A stretch of 64,000 bases of DNA, taken from positions 806,001 through 870,000 of the forward strand of contig NZ_JAPEPO010000001.1 of assembly GCF_026340095.1 (NCBI RefSeq), given 5' to 3'. This DNA comes from Streptomyces sp. NBC_01446. GTDB lineage: Bacteria; Actinomycetota; Actinomycetes; Streptomycetales; Streptomycetaceae. Under the pieces are notes generated by a model. That model was not told the origin of the DNA, did not search any database, and was given only the letters and a program-made list of their open reading frames with translations. The position numbers and the translations under genes were made by a program. Numbering within the stretch: the first letter of the stretch is position 1; each line of letters opens with the position of its first letter. Below are positions 33,588 to 44,222 of the stretch, in pieces.

Positions 33588-35153
33588 TCAGCGGAACTCC
33601 GCGTACCGCGGCCGCAGCCCGAGGGCGGTGAGTGCGACCGCCGCAAGAAGCGCCCCAAGGGCCCAGGGCAGCAGTCCGCCCACGGCGGAGCGGCCCGCCT
33701 GTACCGAGGCAGTGAAGTGGTGGCGATTGATGTCGGTCACTTCGTCGAGCGCGGCCATCCACGCCCCGAAGTGCGCGTTGGACATGTCGGGCTGCCAGCT
33801 GATCCCGAACGCGACGGCCTCACGTTCCTTGCCCTGCGCGACCAGAGCACGGATCTTGCGGTCATCGCGCTGGTAGACGGCATACGTCTCGACCGCCTCC
33901 TCTGCCGCCGCCCGCTCGCCGGGGAAGGTGATGTTGTCGAGTTCGCGCCGGAACTCGCCGGTGAAGCGCAGGTCTTCGCGGTCGGAGCGGTACGCCTGCC
34001 AGGTCGTGGCGAGTTCGTCGTCGTACGTGGCGAGGGTCGCGCCCCGGACGCCGTACAACTTCTGCGAATTCGCCAGGAAGGCTCGCTCGTACTGGCCGCG
34101 ACGCTCCTGATCGAGGAGGTAGCGGCTTTCGTCGGCGTTCGCGTCGTACGCGATCGCGCGGGCGCGGGAGAGCGCGACGACGGAGTCGAACGCGTCGCGG
34201 CGGGCGCCCCGCAGTTGCTCGGCCGTCTCGGAGAGCGCCTGAGCACCGAGGAGGGTGGCGAGCAGGACGCAGATGGTGGCGGCCAGGACTCCGGGGTTGA
34301 GGATCCGGTGGAAGCGGCGCGCCAAGTACCACTGGAGTACGGCGAGCACCGCAAGAAGCAGTACGCCGAGCGCAATGACAGCTGCGAGCTGCACGGAAAG
34401 CGCTGAACGGGCCTGCACGTACTGCGTGTTGAATGCCCGGTTGTTGGAGGCCACCAACTCGCGTGACTCCGGAAGGAGTTTGCGCTGCAGCAGGTCCGTC
34501 GCGTTCCGGTAGTCGGCAATGGCGGACGCCTTGCCGCCGGTGCGGCCGTCGTTCTCGAGAGCGCGCCCCACCAGTTCCTGATACTCGGCGAAGTGGTCGG
34601 TGAGGGATTCGACGGTGTGCTCGTCGCTGCGGTCGCCTTGGGCGGCGACGGCGAGGGTGCGCAGGTCGTGGCCGATGGCGGTGCGGGCGTCGCCGTAGAA
34701 GCCGACCGCTTTCTCGTACGGCGTCTCCATGTGCCCCTTGCCCGCGTCGCCGCTGGACAGCAGGATGTTCGCGGCCTGCGCGTCCATGTCGTTGAGGGCG
34801 AGGTTGAGGTCGGCGGCACTGGTGGTGCGCGGCGAGTCCCGGTCGGCGACCGCGTCCCAGGTGCCGGAAGCGGCGAGCCCGGCCAGCAGAAGCAGCAGCG
34901 CGAGGGCGGCGGCCAGCGAGACCGTGGACACGTGCAGGAGGCGCAGCCGCGCGGGCAGGGTGGCCCAGAAGCGGCGGCGCAGAGCGGCCCACGCGTCCAC
35001 GGCCTCGCGACGGAGGTGAGGAACCGGCCGCGACCCCCCTCGTGGCCGCGGACCGGACCCGCCCCCGGGCGGGGCGACCGATCCGTGCTGTGGCTCTGCG
35101 ACAGTCTCGGCCTCGGCCTCAGAACTGCGCGTGGTACCGGCCGTGATAGTCAC
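33588..35153 (-). CDS. Four-helix membrane protein with two extracellular helical domains
   Basis: A 521-residue protein from a GTG at 35153, chosen for the GGAGGG just upstream; this gives a Pro/Gly-rich cytoplasmic tail of about 65 residues. Predicted membrane helices are at about 72-95, 245-268, 278-298 and 492-512, leaving two extracellular all-helical segments of about 150 and 190 residues with four-helix-bundle character (ALNDMDAQAANILLSSGDAG; SRARAIAYDANADESRYLLD). There is no kinase or methyl-accepting domain. The topology recalls GlnX, the sensor partner of GlnH and PknG in actinobacteria; that is a structural analogy, not a firm assignment. Its promoter region carries a five-unit heptamer array. 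Confidence 0.7.
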   Translation of the reverse strand: MTITAGTTRSSEAEAETVAEPQHGSVAPPGGGSGPRPRGGSRPVPHLRREAVDAWAALRRRFWATLPARLRLLHVSTVSLAAALALLLLLAGLAASGTWDAVADRDSPRTTSAADLNLALNDMDAQAANILLSSGDAGKGHMETPYEKAVGFYGDARTAIGHDLRTLAVAAQGDRSDEHTVESLTDHFAEYQELVGRALENDGRTGGKASAIADYRNATDLLQRKLLPESRELVASNNRAFNTQYVQARSALSVQLAAVIALGVLLLAVLAVLQWYLARRFHRILNPGVLAATICVLLATLLGAQALSETAEQLRGARRDAFDSVVALSRARAIAYDANADESRYLLDQERRGQYERAFLANSQKLYGVRGATLATYDDELATTWQAYRSDREDLRFTGEFRRELDNITFPGERAAAEEAVETYAVYQRDDRKIRALVAQGKEREAVAFGISWQPDMSNAHFGAWMAALDEVTDINRHHFTASVQAGRSAVGGLLPWALGALLAAVALTALGLRPRYAEFR

Positions 35154-35240
35154 GAGCCCTCCATCGTCACGCCACGGACGGTCGCCCGTGTCCCCCGCGC
35201 CGCTCAGTCTGCGACCCGAATCAGCCACAGATGTGTTCCA

Positions 35241-35290
35241 TTGACGCCCTCCTGACGCTTCCTCAGCTGACCTTGACGCGAGCTTGATGC
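35241..35290 (+). promoter_or_regulatory. Five-unit heptamer array, TTGACGC-like, 11-bp period
   Basis: Heptamers TTGACGC (35241), CTGACGC (35252), TCAGCTG (35263, degenerate), TTGACGC (35273) and TTGATGC (35284) recur every 10-11 bases, one per helical turn. This is the layout of OmpR-family response-regulator sites. It lies between the divergent membrane-protein gene and kdpB. Related arrays are at 37805, 40327 and 42419. Confidence 0.65.
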
Positions 35291-35419
35291 CGCCGTTCGA
35301 CAGGTCGTAAGAGAGGCGCAAATTCCCTGCCGGACGGCGCACTTCGGGCATCCGGCGGGGCTAGATTTCCCCTCGGCCGCCGGTGGGGCCCGCGGGCGTC
35401 AGTGGCATGACGGCTCTCC

Positions 35420-35448
35420 ACCGGAAGCACCCATCGGATGCTTCCGGT
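35420..35448 (+). promoter_or_regulatory. Leader hairpin upstream of kdpB
   Basis: ACCGGAAGCA-N9-TGCTTCCGGT: perfect ten-base arms, nine-base loop. Together with the palindrome at 35517 it makes the 5' leader of kdpB unusually structured. Confidence 0.55.
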
Positions 35449-35516
35449 CAGGGCACCCCACGGGCGGCCGAGCACGCGGCGGCGTCTCGTCGTCCCGTCG
35501 CCGACGTCCGTGCGCA

Positions 35517-35550
35517 GCCTTGCGGTGCCGGGGCCCCGGCACCGCAAGGC
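35517..35550. repeat. Perfect 34-bp palindrome upstream of kdpB
   Basis: The arm GCCTTGCGGTGCCGGGG is followed immediately by its exact reverse complement, with no spacer, ending 82 bases before the kdpB start. Such a long perfect palindrome could extrude as a cruciform, form a very stable RNA stem acting as an attenuator, or bind a dimeric protein. No T-run follows. Confidence 0.85.
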
Positions 35551-35631
35551 CCGGCGGCCACCACACGTTCTGTCAGCCCGACCGGTCGCCGGCGCGCCGC
35601 CCTGCGCGTGGGCGCGGTTCCCCACCGAGGC

Positions 35632-37797
35632 ATGAAGGTCCCCATGTTTTCCGCTCCTCCCCAGCAGGCACCACCGTCCTCTCCGCAGCCCGGACAAGAG
35701 CCAGGGACCCAGAGAGGTCCGGGACGTCGCGCGTCGAGCGGGCTGTTCGAACCCGCCCAGCTCGCGCGGTCCTTCCCCGAGGCGCTGCGGAAGCTGCACC
35801 CGCGGGTCCTGGTCAAGAACCCGGTGCTGTTCGTCGTCTCCGTCGGAGCCGTCCTCACCACCATCTCCGCGGTCCTCCACCCCGCCGTCTTCACCTGGGT
35901 CGTCAGCGCCTGGCTGTGGCTGACGGTGATCTTCGCGAACCTCGCCGAGGCCGTCGCCGAGGGCCGCGGCAAGGCGCAGGCGGAATCGCTGCGCAAGGCA
36001 CGTACGGACACGGTCGCGCTGCGCCTGCGCCACTGGAGCTACGGAACCAATCCGGGCAGCGCAGAGACCGAGGCGGTGGCTGCCACCGACCTCAAGCCGC
36101 TCGACGTCGTCGTGGTCGAGGCAGGCGAGCTGATCCCCGCCGATGGCGACGTGATCGACGGCGCCGCGGCCGTCGACGAGTCGGCAGTCACCGGCGAATC
36201 GGCGCCCGTCATCCGGGAGTCGGGCGGCGACCGAAGCGGTGTCACCGGCGGCACGACAGTCCTGTCCGACCGGATCGTGGTCCGCGTCAGCGCGCGCCCG
36301 GGACACTCCTTCCTGGACCGGATGATCGCGCTCGTCGAAGGCGCCTCGCGCCAGAAGACCCCGAACGAGATCGCCCTGAACATCCTGCTGGCCGCGCTGA
36401 CGATCGTCTTCGTCCTGGTCGTCGTCGCGCTCCAGCCGATGGCCACGTACGCCGATGCCGCCCAGTCCACCACCGTCCTCGTCGCCCTGCTCGTCACCCT
36501 TATCCCGACGACCATCGGGGCGCTGCTGTCGGCGATCGGCATCGCGGGCATGGACCGGCTCGTCCAGCGCAATGTGCTCGCCATGTCCGGCCGCGCGGTC
36601 GAGGCCGCCGGTGACGTAGGCACCCTGCTCCTCGACAAGACCGGCACCATCACCCTCGGCAACCGCGAGGCGGCCGCCTTCGTGCCACTGCCCGGCATCA
36701 CCGAAGCGCAGCTCGCCGGCACCGCCCAGCTGTCGTCGCTGGCCGACGAGACGCCCGAGGGCCGCTCCGTCGTCGTGCTGGCGAAAGCACGGTACGGGCT
36801 ACGGGCGCCTGCCGAGGGCGAGTTGAGCCATGCCCGGTGGGTGAAGTTCACCGCGCAGACCCGCATGAGCGGCGTCGATCTGCGCTGGGACAACGGCGCG
36901 GTGTGCGCGATCCGCAAGGGCGCTGCCCAGCAGGTGATCGAGTGGGTGCAGATGTACGGCGGCCGGGTCCCTGCCGAGGCCCGCTGGTTCGCCGACTCGG
37001 TCGCGGCCTCCGGGGGCACCCCGCTCCTGGTTGCCGTGCACGACTGGGACGGGCCCCGGGTGCTGGGCCTGATCCAACTGAAGGACGTGGTCAAGGACGG
37101 CATCCGCGAGCGCTTCGCGGAGCTGCGCCGCATGGGGATCAGAACGGTGATGATCACGGGCGACAACCCGCTGACTGCCAAGGCCATCGCCGAAGAGGCC
37201 GGCGTGGACGACTACTTGGCCGAGGCCACTCCCGAGGACAAGCTCGCGCTGATCAAGCGTGAGCAGGAGGGCGGCAAACTCGTCGCCATGACGGGCGACG
37301 GTACGAACGACGCGCCGGCCCTCGCACAGGCCGACGTGGGCGTGGCCATGAACACGGGCACCTCCGCAGCCAAAGAGGCCGGGAACATGGTCGACCTGGA
37401 TTCCAATCCGACGAAACTCATCGAGATCGTCGAGATCGGCAAGCAACTCCTCATCACCCGGGGCGCGTTGACGACGTTCTCCATCACGAACGACGTCGCC
37501 AAGTACTTCGCGATCATCCCGGCCATGTTCGCCGGCGCGTACCCGGGCCTGGAGTCGCTCAACATCATGGGCCTGCACAGCCCGACCTCGGCCATCACCT
37601 CGGCGATCATCTTCAACGCCCTCATCATCGTCGCGCTGATCCCACTCGCGCTGCGGGGTGTCCGTTACACGCCCGCATCGGCGCACGACCTGCTGCGGCG
37701 CAACCTGACGCTGTACGGGCTCGGCGGCCTTGTCCTGCCCTTCATCGGCATCAAGCTCATCGACCTGCTGATTTCCGGCGTGCCCGGGCTCGGGTGA
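35632..37797 (+). CDS. kdpB: Potassium-transporting P-type ATPase subunit KdpB
   Basis: A 721-residue P-type ATPase with KdpB-specific features: phosphorylated Asp335 in the DKTGT motif, TGES in the actuator domain ([20 protein letters not shown]), [20 protein letters not shown] in the hinge, and helices carrying [20 protein letters not shown] and [20 protein letters not shown]. The ATG at 35632 follows GAGG; the ATG at 35644 is equally possible. KdpB powers K+ uptake only with the channel subunit KdpA and with KdpC/KdpF, none of which is in the window, and no KdpDE pair is nearby. The gene is complete, so it may be stranded by rearrangement, assist a distant kdpAC, or have another role. Confidence 0.95.
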   Translation: MKVPMFSAPPQQAPPSSPQPGQEPGTQRGPGRRASSGLFEPAQLARSFPEALRKLHPRVLVKNPVLFVVSVGAVLTTISAVLHPAVFTWVVSAWLWLTVIFANLAEAVAEGRGKAQAESLRKARTDTVALRLRHWSYGTNPGSAETEAVAATDLKPLDVVVVEAGELIPADGDVIDGAAAVDESAVTGESAPVIRESGGDRSGVTGGTTVLSDRIVVRVSARPGHSFLDRMIALVEGASRQKTPNEIALNILLAALTIVFVLVVVALQPMATYADAAQSTTVLVALLVTLIPTTIGALLSAIGIAGMDRLVQRNVLAMSGRAVEAAGDVGTLLLDKTGTITLGNREAAAFVPLPGITEAQLAGTAQLSSLADETPEGRSVVVLAKARYGLRAPAEGELSHARWVKFTAQTRMSGVDLRWDNGAVCAIRKGAAQQVIEWVQMYGGRVPAEARWFADSVAASGGTPLLVAVHDWDGPRVLGLIQLKDVVKDGIRERFAELRRMGIRTVMITGDNPLTAKAIAEEAGVDDYLAEATPEDKLALIKREQEGGKLVAMTGDGTNDAPALAQADVGVAMNTGTSAAKEAGNMVDLDSNPTKLIEIVEIGKQLLITRGALTTFSITNDVAKYFAIIPAMFAGAYPGLESLNIMGLHSPTSAITSAIIFNALIIVALIPLALRGVRYTPASAHDLLRRNLTLYGLGGLVLPFIGIKLIDLLISGVPGLG

Positions 37798-37804
37798 ACA
37801 GCCC

Positions 37805-37832
37805 GCGTCAAAAAGGCGTCCGGGCACGTCAG
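37805..37832 (-). promoter_or_regulatory. Heptamer array (reverse orientation) after kdpB
   Basis: GCGTCAA (37805), GCGTCCG (37816) and ACGTCAG (37826) are reverse complements of TTGACGC-like units at 11 and 10 base spacing. It begins 8 bases past the kdpB stop codon and mirrors the forward array at 35241. Confidence 0.5.
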
Positions 37833-38009
37833 AGGGGTGTAAGGGAGCGGGACTTGAGCTTGTACGGGGCGGATCACGCCGGTTCCATGGACACCATGAA
37901 CAGCGAGTGGCTCCTCATCGACCGGCCGCCTCATCGGGCGTTCCGCCGTGTGCCCCGCTGTGCGGAAACGCCCGCGTCCGCCGTCCGCTGACGCGCTTTC
38001 CGCTGCCCC

Positions 38010-38042
38010 AGGGGCGCCGTGACCCATGTCCGGCGCCCCTTT
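38010..38042 (+). terminator. Candidate intrinsic terminator
   Basis: AGGGGCGCCG-N11-CGGCGCCCCT followed by TT: ten-base GC stem with a short T-tract. It would end transcripts coming from kdpB before the SDR pseudogene. Between the kdpB stop and this hairpin (37798-38009) no gene is seen. Confidence 0.6.
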
Positions 38043-38115
38043 CCATGCCCGTACGCACCTGTCGTACGCGGACCCGAGCCGTACGCGAAGCCGTACTCGT
38101 ATCCCCGGATGGACC

Positions 38116-38923
38116 ATGTCTGACACCACCCTCTCGTCCCGTACCGTCCTCGTTACCGGCGCCACCTCCGGCATCGGTCTGGAGACCGCCCGGCAGCTCG
38201 CCGAACGGGGCGCCATTGCTGCTGCACGGCCGGACCGCCGAGGAAGCGCGCGCCGCCGCCGACCGTCTTGTCGCGACGGCCGGCATCGACGCGGGCCGGC
38301 TCTGCACCGTGGGCGCCGACTTCACCCGCCTCGACGAGGTCGAGACCATGGCGGCCCGTGTCGCCGCCGAGCACCCGTGCCTGGACGTCCTGGTGAACAA
38401 CGCGGGTATGGCGGCGCCCGAGCGGCACACCATCACCGCCGACGGCAACGAGATCGCCTTCCAGGTCAACTTCCTCGCCCACTACCTGCTGACCTGCCTG
38501 CTGGAACCCGCGCTCACCAGCACTCCGGGCGGCCGCGTCGTGAACGTCTCCTCCTCCTTGCACCGCACCGGCTCCATTCAGTGGAGCGACCCCAACCGCG
38601 CCCGCCGCTACTCCCGGCTCGCAGCGTACGCCCAGTCGCAGCTGGCCCTGACGGTCTTCGCGGCGGATCCGCGCGTCACCGCGGTGTCCGTCCACCCGGG
38701 TGTGTGCGACACCGCGCTGCTCCCCCTCTACGCCCACGACGGCGTCACGCCCACCGAGGGAGCCGCGCACGTGGTCCGCCTCTGCGACCCGTCGGTCGAG
38801 ATCGTCAACGGCGCGTACTACGACCGCGCCGAGCGCGTCGACCCGGCGCCCGCCGCCACCGAGGACCGCACGGTCAAGCACCTCACCAAGCTGGCCGACC
38901 TCCTCGTCGGCCGCACCGCTTGA
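38116..38923 (+). pseudogene. Frameshifted short-chain dehydrogenase/reductase
   Basis: The ATG at 38116 starts TVLVTGATSGIGLETARQLA (Rossmann TGxxxGIG). Near 38205 the frame shifts by one base and resumes as LLLHGRTAEEARAAADRLVA, VLVNNAGMAAPERHTITADG, VNVSSSLHRTGSIQWSD and YSRLAAYAQSQLALTVFA. The active-site YxxxK is YxxxQ (AYAQSQ), and the segment after it is shortened by about ten residues before VTAVSVHPG. Frameshift, catalytic Lys loss and deletion all indicate decay, not simply a sequencing error. Confidence 0.82.
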
Positions 38924-38954
38924 ATTCGCCCCATCTCAAACGGAGTTGATGCCC

Positions 38955-39032
38955 ATGTCGAAGCGATCCCGCAAGAAGAAAGCCCGCCGCAAGAAGAAGG
39001 CGAACCACGGCCGCAAGGCCGGCCAGCGCTGA
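38955..39032 (+). CDS. bL37-like 25-residue basic ribosomal protein
   Basis: A 25-codon gene, too short for most gene finders. The product starts MSKRSRKKKARRKKKANHGR and is almost half Lys/Arg. From memory, actinobacterial bL37 proteins read like MAKRGRKKRDRK..ANHGKRPN, so the KANHG segment and length fit a large-subunit protein of that family. An ATG two codons upstream (38949) is in frame, and GGAG lies before it (CGGAGTTGATG). The C-terminus (RKAGQR) differs from the usual KRPN ending, so it could be a second, diverged copy. Confidence 0.6.
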   Translation: MSKRSRKKKARRKKKANHGRKAGQR

Positions 39033-39126
39033 CCCACCGGAGGGGCGGGCGCGGTGACGGGACCGGTCACAAGGGGCGCATCTCCCCCGCCCGCCTCTCC
39101 CCCTTTCCAAGCCCACGGAGGCCTCG

Positions 39127-39897
39127 GTGATCGAACTCGAACCCAGTCAACTGCCGCCGCTCACAAACTGGTTCCCTGCCGGGACCGCAGGGCCGGCCAT
39201 CATCGGCGAGCACGCCCTCACCACGGGCGTCGGACGCTGGTGGGCAGACCGGGCAGATCAGCCACGCATCATCGCCGTGTCCTGCACCGACCGCGTCCTG
39301 CTGCGCGGCTCCCCTGACACATCCGAGGACCTGGCACCCCTGGCAGGCAGCCCCATCGACGCGCCCGCCCGCTTCCTGCCCACCCTCGGCGCGGCCTTCG
39401 ACCGCCTCACCCCGTGGGAACGCATGGTGTGGACCCTGCAAGCCGAGCCCCAGCCCTGCCCGACTCCACGCGGCGTGACCGTACGCCGCCTCGAACCCGC
39501 CGACACCGACGCCCTGCACGCCCTCGGGCCCGATTCGGCCTGGATCCACGCCAGTTGGGGCGGTGCCGTCGGCCTCGCCGCCTCCGGTCACGGCTGGGCG
39601 GCCGTGGACCGCGGCGGACAGGTCCTGGCCATCGCCTGCACGTACTTCCGCGGTACCCGCTACGAGGACGTAGCGGTCTTCACCGCCCCCGACCACCGTC
39701 GCCACCGCCTCGCGCTGGCCTGCGTCACCGCCCTGGTCGCGGACATCACCGCACGCGGCCACACCCCCAGCTGGAACTGCTCCGTCCTCAACCGCGCCAG
39801 CCGTCTCCTGGCCTGGACTGCTGGCTTCCGGCTGGTACGCGAGTACGTTCACTACGCGGTCGGGAGCCCGGCACGACGCAGCCGCCTCGCGGCATGA
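39127..39897 (+). CDS. GNAT-family N-acetyltransferase
   Basis: A 256-residue protein from a GTG at 39127 with GGAGG seven bases before it. The C-terminal half (130-240) has GNAT features: a beta strand pair GWAAVDRGGQVLAIACTYFR, the acetyl-CoA pyrophosphate loop region in VAVFTAPDHRRHRLALACVT (divergent Q/RxxGxG/A), and the terminal NRASRLLAWTAGFRLVREYV. The N-terminal half resembles the helical lobe of tandem-GNAT proteins. Acceptor substrate unknown; not obviously linked to its neighbours. Confidence 0.78.
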   Translation: MIELEPSQLPPLTNWFPAGTAGPAIIGEHALTTGVGRWWADRADQPRIIAVSCTDRVLLRGSPDTSEDLAPLAGSPIDAPARFLPTLGAAFDRLTPWERMVWTLQAEPQPCPTPRGVTVRRLEPADTDALHALGPDSAWIHASWGGAVGLAASGHGWAAVDRGGQVLAIACTYFRGTRYEDVAVFTAPDHRRHRLALACVTALVADITARGHTPSWNCSVLNRASRLLAWTAGFRLVREYVHYAVGSPARRSRLAA

Positions 39898-40453
39898 GGC
39901 CCTGAATTGGCCGCGCGGGCGGCGGGGATCCACCGAAGGTGCGGCGGCTTCTGGTGGCCGGTCGACCCGCGCCCGTTCGCTCTGCGCCGAGGCGAACGAA
40001 CCGCGTGTGCGGGCTACGCACACCGGCATGAGGCGCCGGGTGCTACTTCTCGGCCGTGCCGGGTTCCCCGCTGAGCGGCGGCGCCCTCCTCGAAGAAGTC
40101 GACGATGCCGGGGAGCAGGGGCCCGTCAGGCGTCGTCGACCTGGGCGTGGGTCCGTGCGAGGGGGGTGGCAGGGCGCTGTGGCACGTCGATACTCCGCTT
40201 CGTATCGGTTCGGCACGCGTGGCTGTGCGCTGCTCCTCATGGTTCGGGGATGCGGGATCAGGACAGCTTCACGGCGGTTTCACCACCCGGGAAGCATGCC
40301 CCGGGAAGGCGCGCGCCCGACTGTTCTTAACGCGGCCTTGACGCGTTCGGCCCAGCTATCCGTGGGCCCGGGGTTCACTCTCTGCATACGCTGGTCCCGC
40401 CGTGTCCTCGATGGCCGGAAACTTTCGAAGAGCCGTACGTCAGGAGCACGCCG
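39898..40453. promoter_or_regulatory. 556-base gap upstream of the second KimA-like gene
   Basis: No credible gene is seen. The notable element is TTAACGC-N4-TTGACGC at 40327-40344, the heptamer pair shared with the kdpB region, 110 bases before the start codon. A short GC hairpin (CCCGGG region near 40290) is weak. I looked for a c-di-AMP (ydaO) riboswitch, common for KimA genes, but could not align its conserved elements by eye. Confidence 0.5.
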
Positions 40454-42409
<1,956 letters not shown>

Positions 42410-42418
42410 GCGGCGAGG

Positions 42419-42474
42419 GCATCAAGAACGCGTCAGGAACGGGCGACACAGCGTCAGAGTGCCATCAGCGTCGG
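42419..42474 (-). promoter_or_regulatory. Heptamer array (reverse orientation) after the KimA-like gene
   Basis: GCATCAA (42419), GCGTCAG (42430), GCGTCAG (42451), CCATCAG (42462) and GCGTCGG (42468) are reverse complements of TTGATGC/CTGACGC units, mostly at 11 or 21 base intervals. The set resembles the 35241 array read backwards and would have preceded the 44223 gene region before IS insertion. Confidence 0.55.
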
Positions 42475-42499
42475 ATCCGCCGAGGCCGGCGCCGCCTAG

Positions 42500-44208
42500 A
42501 AGACTCATGAAGATCTTGCTGAGGGGTTGTCCGGCCGCAGGCCGGGCGGCCCCTCCGGCTATGTATTGACCGGGGTGAGGTGCCAGGTTCCGTTGGTTCG
42601 GGTGAGTCCGAGGTTGATCAGTCGGCGGAGGTTGAGGGCGGCTGCTCGGGTGTGGAGCCAGGCGTCGTTCTTGATGGTGCCGCGGTAGCGGAGTTTGCGG
42701 TTGTTGTGGTGGACGAGCCAGGCGACGGCGCGTTCGACTGGTGGTCTCCAGCGCCGGTAGTCAGCCTGCCAGTCGGGATCGGTGGCGGTCTGGTGGCGAG
42801 CGGCGGCGAGCAGGTCGTGGTGCGGACGGATGGTCAGGATCCGCCCGGCCTTGGCCTTGGTGCACCGCTCACGAAGGGGGCATCCGGCGCACACGTCCTT
42901 GAACGAGGCTTTGCGCTGGTGGTGCTGCCCGGCGGGAGCGGATAAAGGGACGGTGTGTCCGGCGGGGCAGGTCACGGTGGCGGCGCCGGTGTCGATGATG
43001 AAGTCGTCGAGGGTGAAGCCGCCAGGGACGGCGGGCCGCAGTGGTGCGGGTTTGAGGAACAGCCGGTGACCGGCAGTTTCGAGGCTGTGGCGGGCGTCGC
43101 CGGTGGAGTAGGCGGTGTCACCGAAGGCGTCAACGGGCTCGTCCTCGTCGGTGAGCAGGTCGATTCCGACCATCGCCTCGTGGTGCTCGGGACCGGCTCC
43201 GGGCCGCAGGGCGACGGCGGTGTATAACCCGGTCTCGGGCTCCATGGCGAGGTGGGCCTTGAAGCCATCCTGTTGGTGGGTGCGGGTCTTGTGCACGTGC
43301 CGGGCTTCGGGGTCGACAGTGGAGACCATCCGGTTTGGTGCGGTGCCCTGGGTGATGCGCCAGCGCCCGTCGCGGCCGTCGGAGTCCTCGGCGGGCTCCA
43401 CGTCCTGACCTGCGACCAGGGCCAGGATGCCGACCGCGTTCGCGGCCTTCTCGTCGAGCTGCTGCTCGGGCAGATGGCCCAGCAGCCGCAGTGCGTCACC
43501 GACCAGGGCGTCGACCAGGTCGGCACGGGCCTGCTCGTCGTTCCAGGCGATCCTCGGCTTGCCCGGGTCGTTGTAGTCGTGCGCGGTGCACTGCACGGCT
43601 GCCACCTCGCCGGCCCCGGGGACTTCCCGGATCACCGCCCGGATGGCGGCGATGATCTGGGTGACGGTGTCCTGGGTGGCCACCGCGTCGTCCAGCACAG
43701 TGGAATCCAGCGCCCGGCGGTGCTTGCCCTTGAGGACACCGGTGGCCTTCACGACCTCACGCACAGCCTCGAATACCCGGTTCGGCCGGGCGGAACGGGC
43801 CAGCCGGCGGCGGAAGTAGGCCAGCAACGACGGATCGAACGCCATGTCATGAAGGCCCAGTCCACAGGCGGCCTTCCACCGCAGGTCGCACCGCAGCTCC
43901 TGGACCGTCTCGAAGTCCGAAAGCCCGTGCAGGGCCTGTAGCGTGATCGAAGCGGCCAGGATCTGCGGCGGCATGCTCGGCCGCCCGTTCGCCGACGGGT
44001 ACATGTCCGCAAACATCTCCGCTTCGAACAGCGCGCTGCGATGCTCGGCCAGGAACGCGAACACACTCCCTGCCGGGATCAAATCCCGGCAGGTCTCCCA
44101 TACATCCGGCCCGATCGTCTCCCCGGCCCATTCCCCCATCACCACAACAAACAGTCTGGCCCCGCCGCTCACGCGGCGGGGCCAGAACCCAAGATCTTCA
44201 TGAGTCTT
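42500..44208 (-). mobile_element. Complete IS1182-family insertion sequence with CTAG duplication
   Basis: The 1709-bp element is bounded by perfect 19-base inverted repeats (AAGACTCATGAAGATCTTG at 42500-42518 and its complement at 44190-44208). The four bases CTAG flank it on both sides (42496-42499 and 44209-44212), the palindromic target duplication known for this family. Its intact transposase and perfect ends suggest recent insertion and possible activity. Confidence 0.9.
42559..44139 (-). CDS. IS1182-family transposase
   Basis: An intact transposase of 526 residues from the ATG at 44139 (a GTG at 44172 is an alternative). N-terminal block ADMYPSANGRPSMPPQILAA and the central DDE domain are typical: first Asp in RRALDSTVLDDAVATQDTV, second in EPVDAFGDTAYSTGD, and the Glu in the PPVERAVAWLVHHNNRKLRY segment. 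A Cys-rich insert (VCAGCPLRERCTKAKAGR) is also characteristic. No frameshift is present. Confidence 0.93.
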   Translation of the reverse strand: MGEWAGETIGPDVWETCRDLIPAGSVFAFLAEHRSALFEAEMFADMYPSANGRPSMPPQILAASITLQALHGLSDFETVQELRCDLRWKAACGLGLHDMAFDPSLLAYFRRRLARSARPNRVFEAVREVVKATGVLKGKHRRALDSTVLDDAVATQDTVTQIIAAIRAVIREVPGAGEVAAVQCTAHDYNDPGKPRIAWNDEQARADLVDALVGDALRLLGHLPEQQLDEKAANAVGILALVAGQDVEPAEDSDGRDGRWRITQGTAPNRMVSTVDPEARHVHKTRTHQQDGFKAHLAMEPETGLYTAVALRPGAGPEHHEAMVGIDLLTDEDEPVDAFGDTAYSTGDARHSLETAGHRLFLKPAPLRPAVPGGFTLDDFIIDTGAATVTCPAGHTVPLSAPAGQHHQRKASFKDVCAGCPLRERCTKAKAGRILTIRPHHDLLAAARHQTATDPDWQADYRRWRPPVERAVAWLVHHNNRKLRYRGTIKNDAWLHTRAAALNLRRLINLGLTRTNGTWHLTPVNT

Positions 44209-44222
44209 CTAGCGTCTGTCAT

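Noticed and set aside
35383..35631. Upstream start for kdpB giving an 83-residue extension
   Set aside because: The extension is encoded by the 34-bp palindrome region, has random composition, and KdpB proteins start near MFSAP-like sequences.
40417..40427. GGAAACTTTCG resembling the xylan-type palindrome, before the KimA-like gene
   Set aside because: One arm base is wrong and the spacer differs from the three true sites; probably chance.
39898..40453. c-di-AMP (ydaO) riboswitch before a KimA-like gene
   Set aside because: Expected from biology, but I could not place its conserved core by eye; needs an Infernal search with the ydaO-yuaA model.
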